Below, in pieces: positions 10,105-20,690 of a stretch of DNA of 64,000 nt. The number at the start of each line of letters is the position of its first letter. The first letter of the stretch is position 1. The position numbers were made by a program, and so were the translations under genes. The stretch is from positions 62,001-126,000 of the forward strand of contig NZ_FMIR01000018.1 of NCBI RefSeq assembly GCF_900095745.1, in the 5' to 3' direction. Origin of the DNA: Microbacterium oxydans. GTDB lineage: Bacteria > Actinomycetota > Actinomycetes > Actinomycetales > Microbacteriaceae. The notes under the pieces were generated by a model that saw nothing but the letters and a program-made list of their open reading frames with translations, was not told where the DNA came from and ran no database searches.

Positions 10105-11070
10105 ATGTCACTCGCCACCCGCCGCGAGGGCCGCACGAAGCTGCCGCCCGAACAGCCGTCGATCCCGCAGCGCCGCGGTGGGACCGGGGCCTACTGGATC
10201 TACCTGCTCCCCGGCTTCGTGCTCCTGCTCGTCGTCGTGATCGTCCCGCTCATCTGGAACGTGTACCTGACCTTCACCAAGTGGAAGGGGGTGCGCACAC
10301 CGGAGTTCATCGGCCTCGAGAACTGGCAGAAGATCCTCACCGACGACGACTTCTGGACGTCGTTCACGAACTCGGTGTGGATGATCATCGCGATGGTCGT
10401 GGTGCCCACGATCGTCGGCCTCATCGTCGCAGCCCTCCTGTTCGACGTCGTCGGACGCAAGTTCGGCGGCAAGGTCGGCAGCTTCCTCCGTGCCACCTAC
10501 TACCTGCCGCAGATCCTCCCGATCGCCGTCGCCGGCATCGTGATCGGCTGGATCGTGCGCCCGGGCGGCGACGGCGCCCTCAACCAGATGCTCGGATGGT
10601 TCGGGCTGCCCGCCTACGACTGGCTCGGCCAGATGCCCTCGGCGCTCATCGTGCTGATGGTCGTCATGGTGTGGGTGCAGCTCGGCTACCCCGTCGTGGT
10701 CTTCATGGCGGCGCTCCAGCGGGTGGACCCCGAGCTGTACGAGGCCGCGGAGCTCGACGGCGCGAACTGGTTCCAGCGGTTCTCGGCGATCACGATGAGC
10801 ATCATCCGCCCCGAGATCTTCGTCGTCACCCTGACCTGCACGATCGCGGCGCTCAAGGTCTTCGGACCGGTCTACATCATCACCCGCGGCGGCCCTGCCG
10901 GTGCCACCCTGGTGCCCGCCTACTACGCCTACCAGGAGTTCTTCACGAAACGGAACGTCGGCTACGGCGCCACGATCGCGACGGTGCTCACCATCGTGGT
11001 CGTGATCGTGTCGATCATCTTCATCCGCGTCCAGAACTCCCTCGAGCGCAAGGAAAGGGCGGGTCTGTGA
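10105..11070 (+). CDS. Carbohydrate ABC transporter permease (MalF-like)
   Basis: About 321 aa from the ATG at 10105, chosen over the ATG at 10099 because GGAG (10095-10098) is then 6 nt away. It has six predicted membrane helices starting near residue 28. The EAA loop reads ELYEAAELDGANWFQRFSAITMSIIRPE, the contact site for the transport ATPase. This is the first inner-membrane subunit of the importer for the upstream binding protein. Its stop overlaps the next start (TGATG at 11068-11072). No ATP-binding subunit is encoded in the operon. Confidence 0.94.
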   Translation: MSLATRREGRTKLPPEQPSIPQRRGGTGAYWIYLLPGFVLLLVVVIVPLIWNVYLTFTKWKGVRTPEFIGLENWQKILTDDDFWTSFTNSVWMIIAMVVVPTIVGLIVAALLFDVVGRKFGGKVGSFLRATYYLPQILPIAVAGIVIGWIVRPGGDGALNQMLGWFGLPAYDWLGQMPSALIVLMVVMVWVQLGYPVVVFMAALQRVDPELYEAAELDGANWFQRFSAITMSIIRPEIFVVTLTCTIAALKVFGPVYIITRGGPAGATLVPAYYAYQEFFTKRNVGYGATIATVLTIVVVIVSIIFIRVQNSLERKERAGL

Positions 11071-11957
11071 TGCACGCCACCACCGCCATCGTCACCGGAA
11101 AGCCCGTCAAGACGCGCCCGCGCGGCGGCATGACCAAGAAGCGCCCGATCGACTGGCTGCTGCTCGCGCTCGTCATCGTCGGCGCACTGCTCGTCATCGC
11201 GCCCTTCTACCTGGTGCTCGTGAACTCGTTCAAGTCGCCCGTCGACTACGCCACCTCCGGCCCCCTCGCCCTCCCCGAGACCCTCGACTTCGGCGGCATC
11301 GTCAAATTCTGGGAGCGGGTGAACTTCCCGGAAAAGGTGTGGAACTCGATCTTCATCGCCGGGATCGTGTCGGTGCTCGCGGTCGTCATCTCGATGCTCA
11401 ACGCCTTCGCGATCGGCATCGGCCGCGTGCGCGGTCGCAGCTGGATCGTGCTGCTCTTCCTGATGGCGAACCTCCTGCCGCAGGAGGCCCTGCTCTACCC
11501 GCTGTACTACATGTTCAAATCGGTCGGCCTGTATGACAACGTGTGGTCGGTCATCATCGTGTTCACCGTCATCCAGGCGGCGTTCGGCACCTACCTGCTC
11601 TCGTCCGTATACGGCACGTTCCCCAAGGAGATCCTCGAGGCCGCATCGCTCGACGGTGCGAGCCGCTGGCAGATCCTGTGGCGAGTGATCTTCCCGATCA
11701 GCCGTCCCACGCTCTCGGTCCTGCTGATCTTCTTCTTCATCTGGACGTGGAACGAGTTCCTGATCCCGCTGACGTTCCTCGCGTCGAACGCGAATCAGAC
11801 CGTCCCGGTGGCCATCAGCGTGCTCCAGGGCGACCGCCTGATGGACGTCACCACGACGAGCGCCTCGGCCCTGCTCGGCATCATCCCGACGCTCATCTTC
11901 TTCCTCATCTTCCAACGCACCCTCACCAGGGGCATCACCGCAGGAGCAGTCAAGTAA
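11070..11957 (+). CDS. Carbohydrate ABC transporter permease (MalG-like)
   Basis: 295 aa from the ATG at 11070, which overlaps the stop of the first permease. An N-terminal basic segment precedes six membrane helices. The EAA motif reads EILEAASLDGASRWQILWRVIFPIS, and the C-terminal RTLTRGITAGAVK is characteristic of the MalG/family CUT1 permeases. It pairs with the preceding permease to form the channel. Its stop overlaps the alpha-xylosidase start (TAATG at 11955-11959), tying import directly to hydrolysis. Confidence 0.94.
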   Translation: MHATTAIVTGKPVKTRPRGGMTKKRPIDWLLLALVIVGALLVIAPFYLVLVNSFKSPVDYATSGPLALPETLDFGGIVKFWERVNFPEKVWNSIFIAGIVSVLAVVISMLNAFAIGIGRVRGRSWIVLLFLMANLLPQEALLYPLYYMFKSVGLYDNVWSVIIVFTVIQAAFGTYLLSSVYGTFPKEILEAASLDGASRWQILWRVIFPISRPTLSVLLIFFFIWTWNEFLIPLTFLASNANQTVPVAISVLQGDRLMDVTTTSASALLGIIPTLIFFLIFQRTLTRGITAGAVK

Positions 11958-14191
11958 TGAAGTTCACCGACGGGTTCTGGCAGCTGCGTCCCGGAGTCAC
12001 GGCGCTCTACGCCCAGGAGGCGTATGACATCGCCGAGACCGACGAGACCCCCGACGGAACCGGCATCGTCATCACCGCACCCACGATGGTCATCGCGAAG
12101 CGCGGCGACACCCTCAACCGGCCCGTACTCACCACCACCCTCTCCTCCCCCGCGGAGGGCGTCATCCGCGTGCGGATCGCGCACCATGCCGGTGGACGCT
12201 GGCACGGCGGCTTCTCGCTGCCGGGCGCGGGAACAGGAACGGCCTCGATCTCCATCGGCGACGAGGGCGGCGTGCTGGACACCGGGTCCCTGGTCGCCCG
12301 CATCGCCCCCGGCGATCCGTGGGATCTCTCCTTCGAGGTCGACGGACGCCGGGTGACCGGCAGCGGCCACAAGGCACAGGGGTACGTGCGGCTGGCCGAC
12401 GACGCGCAGGTCGATCGCGGGATCGTCGGCAACGGACGGCAGGGTGGCGCTGCCCCCCGCGCATCCGCCTACGTCCACGAGCAGCTCGACCTGGGCGTCG
12501 GCGAACACGTCTACGGACTCGGCGAGCGCTTCGGACCGCTGGTCAAGAACGGGCAGACCGTGGAGATCTGGAACGCCGACGGCGGCACCTCCAGCGAGCA
12601 GGCCTACAAGAACGTCCCGTTCCACCTTTCGGACCGCGGCTACGGCGTGCTCGTGAACGACCCGGGCCACGTGTCGTACGAGATCGGCTCGGAATCCGTC
12701 GAGCGGGTGCAGTTCTCGGTGTCGGGCGAGGTGCTCGAGTACTTCGTGATCGCCGGCCCGACGCCGAAGGACGTGCTCGGTCGCTACACGGCCCTCACCG
12801 GTCGCCCGCCCGTCGTCCCCGCCTGGTCGTACGGGCTGTGGCTCTCGACCAGCTTCACGACCGACTACGACGAGCAGACCGTGAATTCCTTCATCGACGA
12901 GATGTCGGCGCGGGAGCTGCCGGTCTCGGTCTTCCACTTCGACTGCTTCTGGATGCGCGAGTTCCAGTGGTGCGACTTCGAGTGGGACCCGCGCGTCTTC
13001 CCCGACCCCGAGGGAATGCTCGGACGCCTGCACGACAAGGATCTGCGGGTCTGCGTGTGGATCAACCCCTACATCGCGCAGCGCTCCCCACTGTTCCGGG
13101 AAGCCGCCGATCAGGGATTCCTGGTGAAGCGCGCCGACGGCTCGGTGTGGCAGTGGGACCTCTGGCAGGCCGGTATGGGGCTCGTCGATTTCACGAACCC
13201 CGACGCCACCGCCTGGTACCAGTCGAAGCTGCGTGGCCTCATCGCGCAGGGCGTCGACTGCTTCAAGACCGACTTCGGCGAGCGCATCCCCACGGATGTG
13301 GTGTGGGCCGACGGCGCAGACCCCGAGCGCATGCATAACCTCTACACCGACCTGTACAACCGCGCGGTGTTCGACGTGCTCACCGAGACACGCGGCGAGG
13401 GCGACGCGGTACTGTTCGCCCGGTCCGCGACCGCCGGCGGCCAGACCATGCCCGTGCACTGGGGCGGCGACTCCACCTCGACCTACACGTCGATGGCCGA
13501 GACGCTGCGCGGAGGCCTGTCGCTCGCCCTCTCGGGCTTCGCCTTCTGGAGCCACGACATCGGCGGGTTCGAGGGCATGCCGGATGCCGGTGTCTTCAAG
13601 CGCTGGACGGCCTTCGGGCTGCTGGGGTCGCACTCGCGCTTCCACGGCTCGAGCTCGTACCGGGTGCCGTGGGCGTTCGACGAGGAGGCCGTCGACGTGA
13701 CGCGACAGTTCACGCACCTCAAGATGCGCCTCATGCCGTACCTGTACCAGCAGGGGCTGGATGCCGCGGCGACGGGGGTGCCGCTGATGCGTCCGATGAT
13801 GCTGGAGTTCCCCGAGGATCCGGCCACCGCCTACCTCGACCGGCAGTACATGCTGGGCTCCGACCTGCTCGTCGCCCCGGTGTTCACCGAAGACGGAGAG
13901 GTCGACTTCTACCTCCCCGCCGGCGAGTGGACCTCGCTGCTGACGGGCGAGACCGTCGCGGGCGGCGGCTGGCGGCGAGAGAAGCACGGATTCGACTCGC
14001 TGCCGCTGTACGTGCGGCCGGGCACGGCGCTCCCCTGGGGTGCTCGGGTCGATCGCCCCGACTACGACTACCATGACGGACTGCGGCTCCGGGTCTTCCC
14101 CGGCGGCGCCGGCAGCACCACGGTCACCGTGACGGACCCCGATGGCCGCGCCGAGGACTACACCGTCGACCTCGAGGAGATCACCGTATGA
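11957..14191 (+). CDS. GH31 alpha-xylosidase (YicI type)
   Basis: 744 aa, close to the length of YicI (772 aa). Glycoside hydrolase family 31, expected to remove alpha-xylosyl residues from imported oligosaccharides in the cytoplasm. The catalytic nucleophile is Asp439 in [10 protein letters not shown] and the acid/base is Asp505 in WGGDSTSTY. The spacing of 66 residues equals that between Asp416 and Asp482 of YicI. The N-terminal beta-sandwich and [17 protein letters not shown] are also family features, and no signal peptide is present. Coupled overlaps with the upstream permease and downstream GH1 enzyme place it mid-operon. Alpha-glucosidase activity is possible, but KTDFGE favours xylosidase. 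Confidence 0.92.
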   Translation: MKFTDGFWQLRPGVTALYAQEAYDIAETDETPDGTGIVITAPTMVIAKRGDTLNRPVLTTTLSSPAEGVIRVRIAHHAGGRWHGGFSLPGAGTGTASISIGDEGGVLDTGSLVARIAPGDPWDLSFEVDGRRVTGSGHKAQGYVRLADDAQVDRGIVGNGRQGGAAPRASAYVHEQLDLGVGEHVYGLGERFGPLVKNGQTVEIWNADGGTSSEQAYKNVPFHLSDRGYGVLVNDPGHVSYEIGSESVERVQFSVSGEVLEYFVIAGPTPKDVLGRYTALTGRPPVVPAWSYGLWLSTSFTTDYDEQTVNSFIDEMSARELPVSVFHFDCFWMREFQWCDFEWDPRVFPDPEGMLGRLHDKDLRVCVWINPYIAQRSPLFREAADQGFLVKRADGSVWQWDLWQAGMGLVDFTNPDATAWYQSKLRGLIAQGVDCFKTDFGERIPTDVVWADGADPERMHNLYTDLYNRAVFDVLTETRGEGDAVLFARSATAGGQTMPVHWGGDSTSTYTSMAETLRGGLSLALSGFAFWSHDIGGFEGMPDAGVFKRWTAFGLLGSHSRFHGSSSYRVPWAFDEEAVDVTRQFTHLKMRLMPYLYQQGLDAAATGVPLMRPMMLEFPEDPATAYLDRQYMLGSDLLVAPVFTEDGEVDFYLPAGEWTSLLTGETVAGGGWRREKHGFDSLPLYVRPGTALPWGARVDRPDYDYHDGLRLRVFPGGAGSTTVTVTDPDGRAEDYTVDLEEITV

Positions 14192-15627
14192 CCAGCCTGC
14201 TCCCGCCCCGCGACGACTACCGCGGCTCCGGCCTGGTGTTCCCCGAGGACTTCACGTTCGGGTCGGCCACCGCCTCCTACCAGATCGAGGGAGCCGCCGC
14301 CGAGGACGGGCGCACCCCGTCGATCTGGGACACCTTCAGCAAGACGCCGGGTCGGGTCTGGAACGGAGACACCGGCGACGTCGCGTGCGATCACTACCAT
14401 CGCGTGGACGAGGACCTCGATCTGATGTCCGACCTGGGGCTCGAGGCCTACCGGTTCTCGATCGCCTGGCCGCGCATCGTCCCCACCGCGTCGGGCGCGG
14501 TGAACCAGGCCGGGATCGACTTCTACTCGCGCCTGGTCGACGGGCTGCTCGAGCGCGGGATCCGTCCGGTGGCGACGCTCTACCACTGGGATCTGCCGCA
14601 GTACCTCGAGGACGCCGGCGGCTGGACATCGCGGGCGACCACCGATGCGTTCGAGCGCTACGCCGAGGTCATGGGCGCGGCCCTGGGCGACCGCGTGCAC
14701 ACTTGGACGACGCTGAACGAGCCGTGGTGCTCGGCCTACCTCGGCTACGGCCAGGGCGGCCACGCACCGGGCCGCCACGAACCGGCATCGGCGCTGTCGG
14801 CCGTGCACCACCTCAACCTCGCCCACGGGCGCGCGGTGCAGGCGCTTCGAGCGACCTCCACCGGCGACCCGGACTACTCGGTCACCCTGAACTTCCACGT
14901 GCTGCGCGGACAGGGAGACGGCGCCGCGGAGGCGATGCGCAGGATCGACGCACTCGCCAACCGCGCGTTCACCGGACCGATGCTGCGCGGTGAATACCCG
15001 GCCGATCTACTCGAGGACACCGCGTCGGTCACCGACTGGAGCTTCGTGCAGGACGGCGACCTCGCCACGATCGCCCAGCCGATCGATGTGCTCGGTGTGA
15101 ACTACTACTCGACCGCGACCGTGCGCCTCTGGGACGGCGTCTCGCCGAAGCAGCAGAACGACGGCCACAAGGGTGCCGCGGGCGGAACGGCCTGGCCCGG
15201 CAGCGACCAGCTGGTCGAGTTCGTCGAGCAGCCCGGCCCCTACACCGCCATGGGCTGGAACATCGCTCCGGAGGGGCTGGAGGAGCTGCTGGTGTCACTC
15301 TCCGAGCAGTTCCCCGAGCAGGCGCTCATGGTCACCGAGAACGGCGCCGCGTTCGACGACGAGGTCACCGGCGACGGTGCCGTGCACGACGTCGAGCGCA
15401 CCGACTACCTGCGCCGACACTTCACCGCGGCGCACCGGGCGCTCGAGCGCGGCGTCGACCTGCGTGGGTACTTCGTGTGGTCGCTGCTCGACAACTTCGA
15501 GTGGGGCTACGGCTACGCCAAGCGCTTCGGCATCGTCCGGGTCGACTTCGACGACCTCGCACGCACCGTGAAGGACTCCGGCCTCTGGTACCGGGAACTC
15601 ATCCGCACCCGCACCGTGGAGGCCTGA
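14188..15627 (+). CDS. GH1 beta-glucosidase
   Basis: 479 aa glycoside hydrolase family 1 enzyme that cleaves terminal beta-glucosides or related beta-glycosides. [15 protein letters not shown] is the N-terminal family signature. The acid/base is Glu178 in TLNEPW and the nucleophile is Glu384 in VTENGAA. The C-terminal [23 protein letters not shown] matches the aglycone/glycone site. The start overlaps the alpha-xylosidase stop (ATGA at 14188-14191). Together the two enzymes could take apart xyloglucan-derived oligosaccharides such as isoprimeverose-containing units. It is the last gene of the LacI-controlled operon. Confidence 0.96.
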   Translation: MTSLLPPRDDYRGSGLVFPEDFTFGSATASYQIEGAAAEDGRTPSIWDTFSKTPGRVWNGDTGDVACDHYHRVDEDLDLMSDLGLEAYRFSIAWPRIVPTASGAVNQAGIDFYSRLVDGLLERGIRPVATLYHWDLPQYLEDAGGWTSRATTDAFERYAEVMGAALGDRVHTWTTLNEPWCSAYLGYGQGGHAPGRHEPASALSAVHHLNLAHGRAVQALRATSTGDPDYSVTLNFHVLRGQGDGAAEAMRRIDALANRAFTGPMLRGEYPADLLEDTASVTDWSFVQDGDLATIAQPIDVLGVNYYSTATVRLWDGVSPKQQNDGHKGAAGGTAWPGSDQLVEFVEQPGPYTAMGWNIAPEGLEELLVSLSEQFPEQALMVTENGAAFDDEVTGDGAVHDVERTDYLRRHFTAAHRALERGVDLRGYFVWSLLDNFEWGYGYAKRFGIVRVDFDDLARTVKDSGLWYRELIRTRTVEA

Positions 15628-15634
15628 CCGCGCA

Positions 15635-15650
15635 CCCGGGCTTCGCCGGG
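15635..15650 (+). terminator. Short GC hairpin after the glycoside operon
   Basis: CCCGG and CCGGG flank a GCTTCG loop, 8 nt after the beta-glucosidase stop and 7 nt before the convergent gene's end. The stem is only 5 bp with no U-tract, so this is a weak candidate terminator. Confidence 0.35.
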
Positions 15651-15656
15651 CGACCG

Positions 15657-16472
15657 TCAGGGGCGGTCATCCGGCTTGCCGGGCTTCTTCCGGTTGGTCC
15701 AGGCGGCGATGGCTGATGCCGCCGCACCGGCAGCACGGTCGATCGCCTCAGCCGAGCGGCTGAGCATGTCCTGCGCCGCATCCTGCCAGGCCGCATTAGG
15801 CGGGGCCTCGCCGGCCTGGACTCGCGCGGCGTGCTCCGCCGCCTCGAAGGCGCGCTCGAGCTCGGCGACGGCGTCGCGGTAGGCCGCGAAGTCGCCCGGG
15901 GTGGTCTTGCCGGAGACCGCGCGCCGCATCTCGGCCGCGTGCCCGGCTGCCCGCAGGTACGCCGCCGTGGCGGGGAGCTTGACGTCGGTCATCGCGGGAT
16001 AGGCGATCTGGAGCGCGGGGTCGGTCTCGTACCGCATCCACCGGACCGTCACGGCATCGTGCGCGGCATGCAGCCGTTCCACGGGGCCGGGCTCCGAGGC
16101 TGTCGGCACCGCCGCACGCGCGGCGTTCAGCCGGACCTGCCGGGCGCGCACATCGGCCGAGGCCGCCTTGGCGTCGCGTTCCCGTTCCTTGAGCATCCGT
16201 CGCGCTCCGGCCACCTGCTCGGCCGTCGCGCGCTGCGCCGCACGTTCCGCGGTGACGCGGGCCAGATCGGCGCGAGCGATCTTCAGGGCGATGCGTCGCT
16301 CGGACGCGATGCGCTGAGCCGTCCTGAGGTCATGGCGCGCCGCGTCGACCTCGAGCCGGCGCCCGCTCATCGTGCTGCTCCGGCGACGCAGACCCATCGC
16401 ACCGGCCGTTCCCGCGGCGACGGCGGTCGGCGCGATCCACCACCACTCGGCGGCGAGCAGCAAGGGGTCCAT
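15657..16472 (-). CDS. Hypothetical membrane-anchored coiled-coil protein
   Basis: 271 aa with no family I recognise. The N-terminus (residues about 7-28, PTAVAAGTAGAMGL) could be one membrane helix. Residues about 38-120 are Ala/Arg/Glu-rich and strongly helical, likely a coiled coil. The C-terminus again contains Ala-rich helices and ends in a basic tail (NRKKPGKPDD). The start follows a TAGCAT box (16479-16484) 6 nt upstream, so it appears leaderless. It is downstream of, and co-oriented with, the ABC exporter pair, but its own promoter suggests independent expression. Function unknown. Confidence 0.7.
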   Translation of the reverse strand: MDPLLLAAEWWWIAPTAVAAGTAGAMGLRRRSSTMSGRRLEVDAARHDLRTAQRIASERRIALKIARADLARVTAERAAQRATAEQVAGARRMLKERERDAKAASADVRARQVRLNAARAAVPTASEPGPVERLHAAHDAVTVRWMRYETDPALQIAYPAMTDVKLPATAAYLRAAGHAAEMRRAVSGKTTPGDFAAYRDAVAELERAFEAAEHAARVQAGEAPPNAAWQDAAQDMLSRSAEAIDRAAGAAASAIAAWTNRKKPGKPDDRP

Positions 16473-16593
16473 GCTTCGATGCTACCCAGGCCCGGCGACG
16501 GACCGATCCCCCGACCTGTGCTGCCCGAGCCGATCCTCACCTCTGCGAGCACGGGGAGGTCCCGCGCCCGCAGAGGTGAGGTGATCGGCATCA

Positions 16594-18408
16594 TCAGACC
16601 AGTGTCTCCTGCCAAGCCGCATGCAGCTGAGCGAACTTGCCCGTGCCGCCGATGAGCGCGGCCGGGGTGTCGTCCTCGATGATCTGTCCGTGCTCCATCA
16701 CCAGCACCCGGTCGGCGATCGCGACCGTCGACAGGCGGTGGGCGATGATGATCGCGGTGCGGTCCTTGAGCAGGGTCTGCAGCGCATCCTGGATCAACCG
16801 CTCCGACGGGATGTCCAGAGATGCGGTGGCCTCGTCGAGGATCAGCACCGCCGGGTCGGCGAGGAACGCCCTGGCGAACGAGATGAGCTGACGCTGACCG
16901 GCCGAGACCCGTCCACCGCGCTTGTTCACATCGGTGCCGTAGCCGTCGGGCAGGGACGAGATGAACTCGTCCGCTCCCACCGCACGCGCGGCCGCCCTGA
17001 TCTCGTCGAGCGACGCATCCGGCTTGCCGAGCGCGATGTTGTCGGCGACGGTTCCGCTGAACAGGTAGGCCTCCTGCGTGACCATGACGATCGCGCGGCG
17101 GAGGTCCTTCGGGTGCAGCGAGCGCAGATCGATGTCGTCGAGCGTGACGCGCCCCTCGGAGGGGTCGTAGAACCGTGAGATGAGCTTGGCCAGCGTGGAC
17201 TTGCCCGCGCCGGTCGTGCCCACCAGGGCGATCGTCTCGCCGGCGGGGATGTCGAGCGAGAAGTTCGGGAGGATCGTCTTCTCGCCGTTGTAGCCGAAGG
17301 TCACTTCGTCGAACCGGATGTGACCGCGGGACTCCCACAGGTCGACCGGCTTCTCGGGATCCGGAACCGTGGGCACCTCTTCGAGCACGCCCGACACCTT
17401 CTCCAGTGCGGCCGTGGCCGACTGGTAGGAGTTCAGGAACATCGCGATCTCCTGCATCGGAGCGAAGAAGTTGCGCACGTACAGGACCGCCGACAGCAGC
17501 ACACCCACGGTGAGCGCGCCCTCGGACACGCGGATGCCACCCCACAGCACGACGATGCCGAGCACCAGCGCGGCGACGCCCATGAGCCCGGGCTCGAACG
17601 TGCCGAACAGCAGCATCGAGCGGCGGTTGACATCGCGGTACTCTCCCGCGATCTCCTGGAACGCCTTGTCGTTGCGCGGCTCCTTGCGGAACGCCTTCAC
17701 GGCGCGGATACCCGTCATCGTCTCGACGAACTGCACGATCACCTTCGCGCTGATCACGCGCGACTCGCGGTAGACCAGCTGCGACCGCGAGTAGAACCAC
17801 TTCATCAGGAAGAACAGCGGCACGCCGCCGATCGCGAGGATCAGGCCGGACTGCCAGTCCCAGAAGCACAGGGCGATGAAGGTGAAGAGTCCGAAGAGCA
17901 CGCCGGAGACGAGCTCGTTCAAGCCCCCGTCGAGGAGCTCCTTGATGGAATCGAGGTCACTCGTCTGGCGCGAGATGATGCGACCCGACGTGTACGACTC
18001 GTGGAACTCCAGGCTCAGACGCTGGGTGTGCAGGAAGATCCGCTTGCGCAGATCGAGCAGCACGGCCTGCGTGAGCTTGGCGGCGATGATGACGTACCAG
18101 GCGATCAGCACGGCGGCCAGGATGCCGGCGGCCAGATAGATGCCGCCGATCATGAAGGTCGGCATCCAATCGGCGTTCTTCAGCACCGCCGGCAGTGCAC
18201 GGTCGAGACCGATGCTGATCAGAATGGGGCCGGCGACCTGCAGCGCGGTCGAGACGACCAGCACGGCGGCGGCCAGCACGATCTGCGGCTTCAGCGGGCG
18301 CACCAGCGAGCCGAGCAGTCGGAGGGACCGACGACGGATCTCCCTGCTCTCCTCGCGGGTGTATTCGGAACGATCCTCGTCCTGGGTTCCGGTGATGGCG
18401 GAGCTCAT
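16594..18408 (-). CDS. ABC exporter half-transporter (catalytic Walker B)
   Basis: 604 aa, with an N-terminal six-helix exporter domain (residues about 35-330) and a C-terminal nucleotide-binding domain. Walker A reads GTTGAGKST and Walker B is [11 protein letters not shown] with catalytic Glu526. The signature is VSAGQRQ instead of LSGGQ. Together with the preceding gene it should form a heterodimeric multidrug- or lipid-type exporter in the plasma membrane. The start overlaps the stop of that gene (ATGA at 18405-18408). The altered signature here and the altered Walker B in the partner would sit in the same ATP site, leaving one degenerate and one canonical site. Substrate unknown. Confidence 0.94.
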   Translation of the reverse strand: MSSAITGTQDEDRSEYTREESREIRRRSLRLLGSLVRPLKPQIVLAAAVLVVSTALQVAGPILISIGLDRALPAVLKNADWMPTFMIGGIYLAAGILAAVLIAWYVIIAAKLTQAVLLDLRKRIFLHTQRLSLEFHESYTSGRIISRQTSDLDSIKELLDGGLNELVSGVLFGLFTFIALCFWDWQSGLILAIGGVPLFFLMKWFYSRSQLVYRESRVISAKVIVQFVETMTGIRAVKAFRKEPRNDKAFQEIAGEYRDVNRRSMLLFGTFEPGLMGVAALVLGIVVLWGGIRVSEGALTVGVLLSAVLYVRNFFAPMQEIAMFLNSYQSATAALEKVSGVLEEVPTVPDPEKPVDLWESRGHIRFDEVTFGYNGEKTILPNFSLDIPAGETIALVGTTGAGKSTLAKLISRFYDPSEGRVTLDDIDLRSLHPKDLRRAIVMVTQEAYLFSGTVADNIALGKPDASLDEIRAAARAVGADEFISSLPDGYGTDVNKRGGRVSAGQRQLISFARAFLADPAVLILDEATASLDIPSERLIQDALQTLLKDRTAIIIAHRLSTVAIADRVLVMEHGQIIEDDTPAALIGGTGKFAQLHAAWQETLV

Positions 18409-20330
18409 CGCTGCACCTCCTTCTCGGTGATCGGGTCTTCGTCGGCGGACTCGGCTCTGCGGCCCTCACGGACCTCGTCTTCGACCTCGAGCTGTTCGTC
18501 GCGGATGATCGGGATCGCCCCGGTCCGCGCCGCTTCCTCGGCCTCGAGGCTGGAGATCACGTGGCGGTAGTGCCGGCTGGTCTTCAACAGCTCGGAGTGG
18601 GTGCCCACCGCAGTCACACGACCGGCCTCGAGCAGCGCGACGCGGTCGGCGAGCGCGACGGTCGAGGGACGGTGCGCGACGATCAGAGCGGTCGTCTCGG
18701 CGAGGACGTGTCGCAGTGCCTCTTCCACGAGCGCCTCGGTGTCGACGTCGAGCGCCGACAGCGGGTCGTCGAGCACGAGCACCTTCGGCGCCGCCGCCAC
18801 CGCGCGGGCGAGGGCGAGACGCTGACGCTGCCCACCGGAGAGACTGAGCCCCTCCTCGCCGATCACGGTCTCGACGCCGTCGGGCAGCGAGTCCACGAAG
18901 GATGCCTGCGCCACGTCGAGTGCTTCGCGCAGCACGCGCTCCCCCTCTTCGCTGTGCACGTCGAGGTCGGCGCGGCCGAGCAGCACGTTCTCGCGCACGG
19001 TCGCCGAGAACAGCGTCGCGTCTTCGAACGCCATCGCGATGTGCTGGCGCAGCTCGGACAGCGTCAGATCGCGCACATCGACACCGTCGAGCGTGACCTT
19101 GCCACCCGTCACGTCGTACAGGCGCGTGGGCAGCGTCGTGAGCGTGGTCTTGCCGCTGCCGGTGAGACCCACGAGCGCCATGGTCTCGCCGGGGCGGAGG
19201 ACCAGGTCGATGCCGTCGAGCAGGTCGCGCTCGTGCGCACCCGCGTCCTGGTAACGGAAGTGCGCGTTCACGAACGCCAGCTCTCCGCGCGGGCTCTCGA
19301 TGTGCACGGGGTTCTCCGGGTCCGTGATGCTGTTGGTCTCGGAGAAGATGTCGAACACGCGGTCGGTCGCCGTGCGGGCGTCGAGCATGAACGAGAACAG
19401 GAAGCCGATCGACTCGATCGGCCAGCGGAGCACAACGGCCATCGCGAAGAACGCGAACAGCTGCGCTTCGTCGATCTGCCCCTGCGAGATCAGCCAGATG
19501 CCGGAGATCAGGCTGAGGCCGAACGCGATCTGCGGCATCATGTCGAGCCAGAACCAGATCGACGCGATCGCGCCGGCCTTGCTCATCTCGGTCTCGCGCA
19601 GCGTCTCGGCCTGACGGCTGAACCGGCTGAGCGCGTGCTTGCCGCGGCCGAACGCCTTCAGGACGCGGATACCGTGCACGCTCTCCTCGACGCTGGTCGC
19701 GAGGTCGCCGGCCTGGTCCTGACTGCGGCGGGTGAGCGCGCCGTAGCGCTTCTCGAACAGGTAGCCGCGGATCCACAGCGGGATCGCCGTGACCAGGAAG
19801 ATCGTGCCGAGCAGCCAGTGCCAGCGGAACAGCAGCACCGATCCGATGATGATGGTGAGGACGTTGACGACGAGCAGCACAAGCCCGAATGCCAGCCAGC
19901 GGCGGATGAGGCCGATGTCCTGCATCATGCGGCTGAGCAGCTGACCGGAGCCCCACCTGTCGTGGAAGGACACCGGCAGCGTCTGCAGGCGTGAATACAG
20001 CTCGGTGCGCATCTTGTACTCGACCTCGGTCGAGGGGTTGAGCACGAACTGGCGACGCAGCCAGACCATGAGCGCCTCGCCCAGGCCGAGCGCGAAGACG
20101 GCGAGCGCGCCCCAGACGATCGCATTGAAGTCACCGGAGCGGACCGGTCCGCTGATGATCTGCTCGAGGACGATCGGGATCATCAGCGCGATGATCGCGG
20201 CGATGAGCGCGCTGGCAGCACCGCCGGCGAGCCGCCAGATGACCGGCTTGACGAAGGGCTTCAGCCGCCACAGTGCGGCCGGAGTGGACAGGGTGGACGA
20301 GGGATTCTGCGCGGAAGGCGAGGAAGACAT
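18405..20330 (-). CDS. ABC exporter half-transporter (degenerate Walker B)
   Basis: 641 aa with the same architecture as its partner. Walker A is GLTGSGKTT (Lys394) and the signature LSLSGGQRQ is intact. Walker B reads [11 protein letters not shown], so the catalytic Glu is replaced by Asp522. Such E-to-D changes mark the non-catalytic site of heterodimeric exporters like TM287/288 and LmrCD. The C-terminus has an acidic extension (residues about 600-641). It is the first full-length gene of the operon. Upstream are a promoter, a 21-codon ORF and a hairpin, implying regulated expression, perhaps drug-responsive. Confidence 0.94.
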   Translation of the reverse strand: MSSSPSAQNPSSTLSTPAALWRLKPFVKPVIWRLAGGAASALIAAIIALMIPIVLEQIISGPVRSGDFNAIVWGALAVFALGLGEALMVWLRRQFVLNPSTEVEYKMRTELYSRLQTLPVSFHDRWGSGQLLSRMMQDIGLIRRWLAFGLVLLVVNVLTIIIGSVLLFRWHWLLGTIFLVTAIPLWIRGYLFEKRYGALTRRSQDQAGDLATSVEESVHGIRVLKAFGRGKHALSRFSRQAETLRETEMSKAGAIASIWFWLDMMPQIAFGLSLISGIWLISQGQIDEAQLFAFFAMAVVLRWPIESIGFLFSFMLDARTATDRVFDIFSETNSITDPENPVHIESPRGELAFVNAHFRYQDAGAHERDLLDGIDLVLRPGETMALVGLTGSGKTTLTTLPTRLYDVTGGKVTLDGVDVRDLTLSELRQHIAMAFEDATLFSATVRENVLLGRADLDVHSEEGERVLREALDVAQASFVDSLPDGVETVIGEEGLSLSGGQRQRLALARAVAAAPKVLVLDDPLSALDVDTEALVEEALRHVLAETTALIVAHRPSTVALADRVALLEAGRVTAVGTHSELLKTSRHYRHVISSLEAEEAARTGAIPIIRDEQLEVEDEVREGRRAESADEDPITEKEVQR

Positions 20331-20374
20331 GTCTCTCAGACGAGTTTCGTATGGAATGCGGTTGCGGAAGGGGA

Positions 20375-20410
20375 CGGATGCGAGAGCGGACTCACAGAGT
20401 CCGGCATCCG
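20375..20410 (-). promoter_or_regulatory. Hairpin between leader ORF and ABC exporter (candidate attenuator)
   Basis: On the minus strand CGGATGC (20410-20404) pairs with GCATCCG (20381-20375). Inside it, GGACTC (20402-20397) pairs with GAGTCC (20393-20388) around a TGT loop. It sits between the leader stop (20433) and the exporter start (20330), where a ribosome-controlled attenuator would be expected. No U-run follows, so termination is not assured. Confidence 0.45.
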
Positions 20411-20432
20411 GTGCAGAAAGGGCGGGGTGGCT

Positions 20433-20498
20433 CTAAATGAGCGGACGCGCCGGGGTCGAGCCGAGAGCTGCGATCCGCGCGGTGGCGATCGTGGTCAT
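20433..20498 (-). CDS. Leader ORF (21 codons) before the ABC exporter
   Basis: A short ORF beginning MTTIATARIAAL and ending ARPLI, then TAG. The ATG is preceded by an excellent Shine-Dalgarno sequence, GAGGAGGA (20503-20510), far better than that of the exporter gene itself. A promoter lies about 50 nt further upstream and a hairpin lies downstream before the exporter start. The arrangement fits a regulatory leader peptide whose translation controls the exporter. The peptide is too short for homology. It could instead be a small functional protein or fortuitous. Confidence 0.5.
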   Translation of the reverse strand: MTTIATARIAALGSTPARPLI

Positions 20499-20551
20499 GG
20501 TGTCCTCCTCAGGGGCTCGGCTGTGTCGTCCGGTTGGCGCGACAGCCCACC

Positions 20552-20581
20552 AGCCTATTGCTGTGAACCAGCTGAAAGCAA
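20552..20581 (-). promoter_or_regulatory. Promoter of the leader ORF and ABC exporter operon
   Basis: TTGCTT (minus strand, 20581-20576) and TAGGCT (20557-20552) are separated by 18 bp. Transcription would start near 20545, giving a 5' leader of about 45 nt before the 21-codon ORF. The rest of 20511-20690 shows no further gene. Confidence 0.6.
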
Positions 20582-20690
20582 GAGACATTCCCGATTTGTT
20601 CGGCGTCTTTCGCGGCGATCCCCTCTCCCCCTGCCCGCGCACGCATCCGCCGCGCCGCCGGGGATCGGTGACGCGGCGAAGTGCAGTCGG

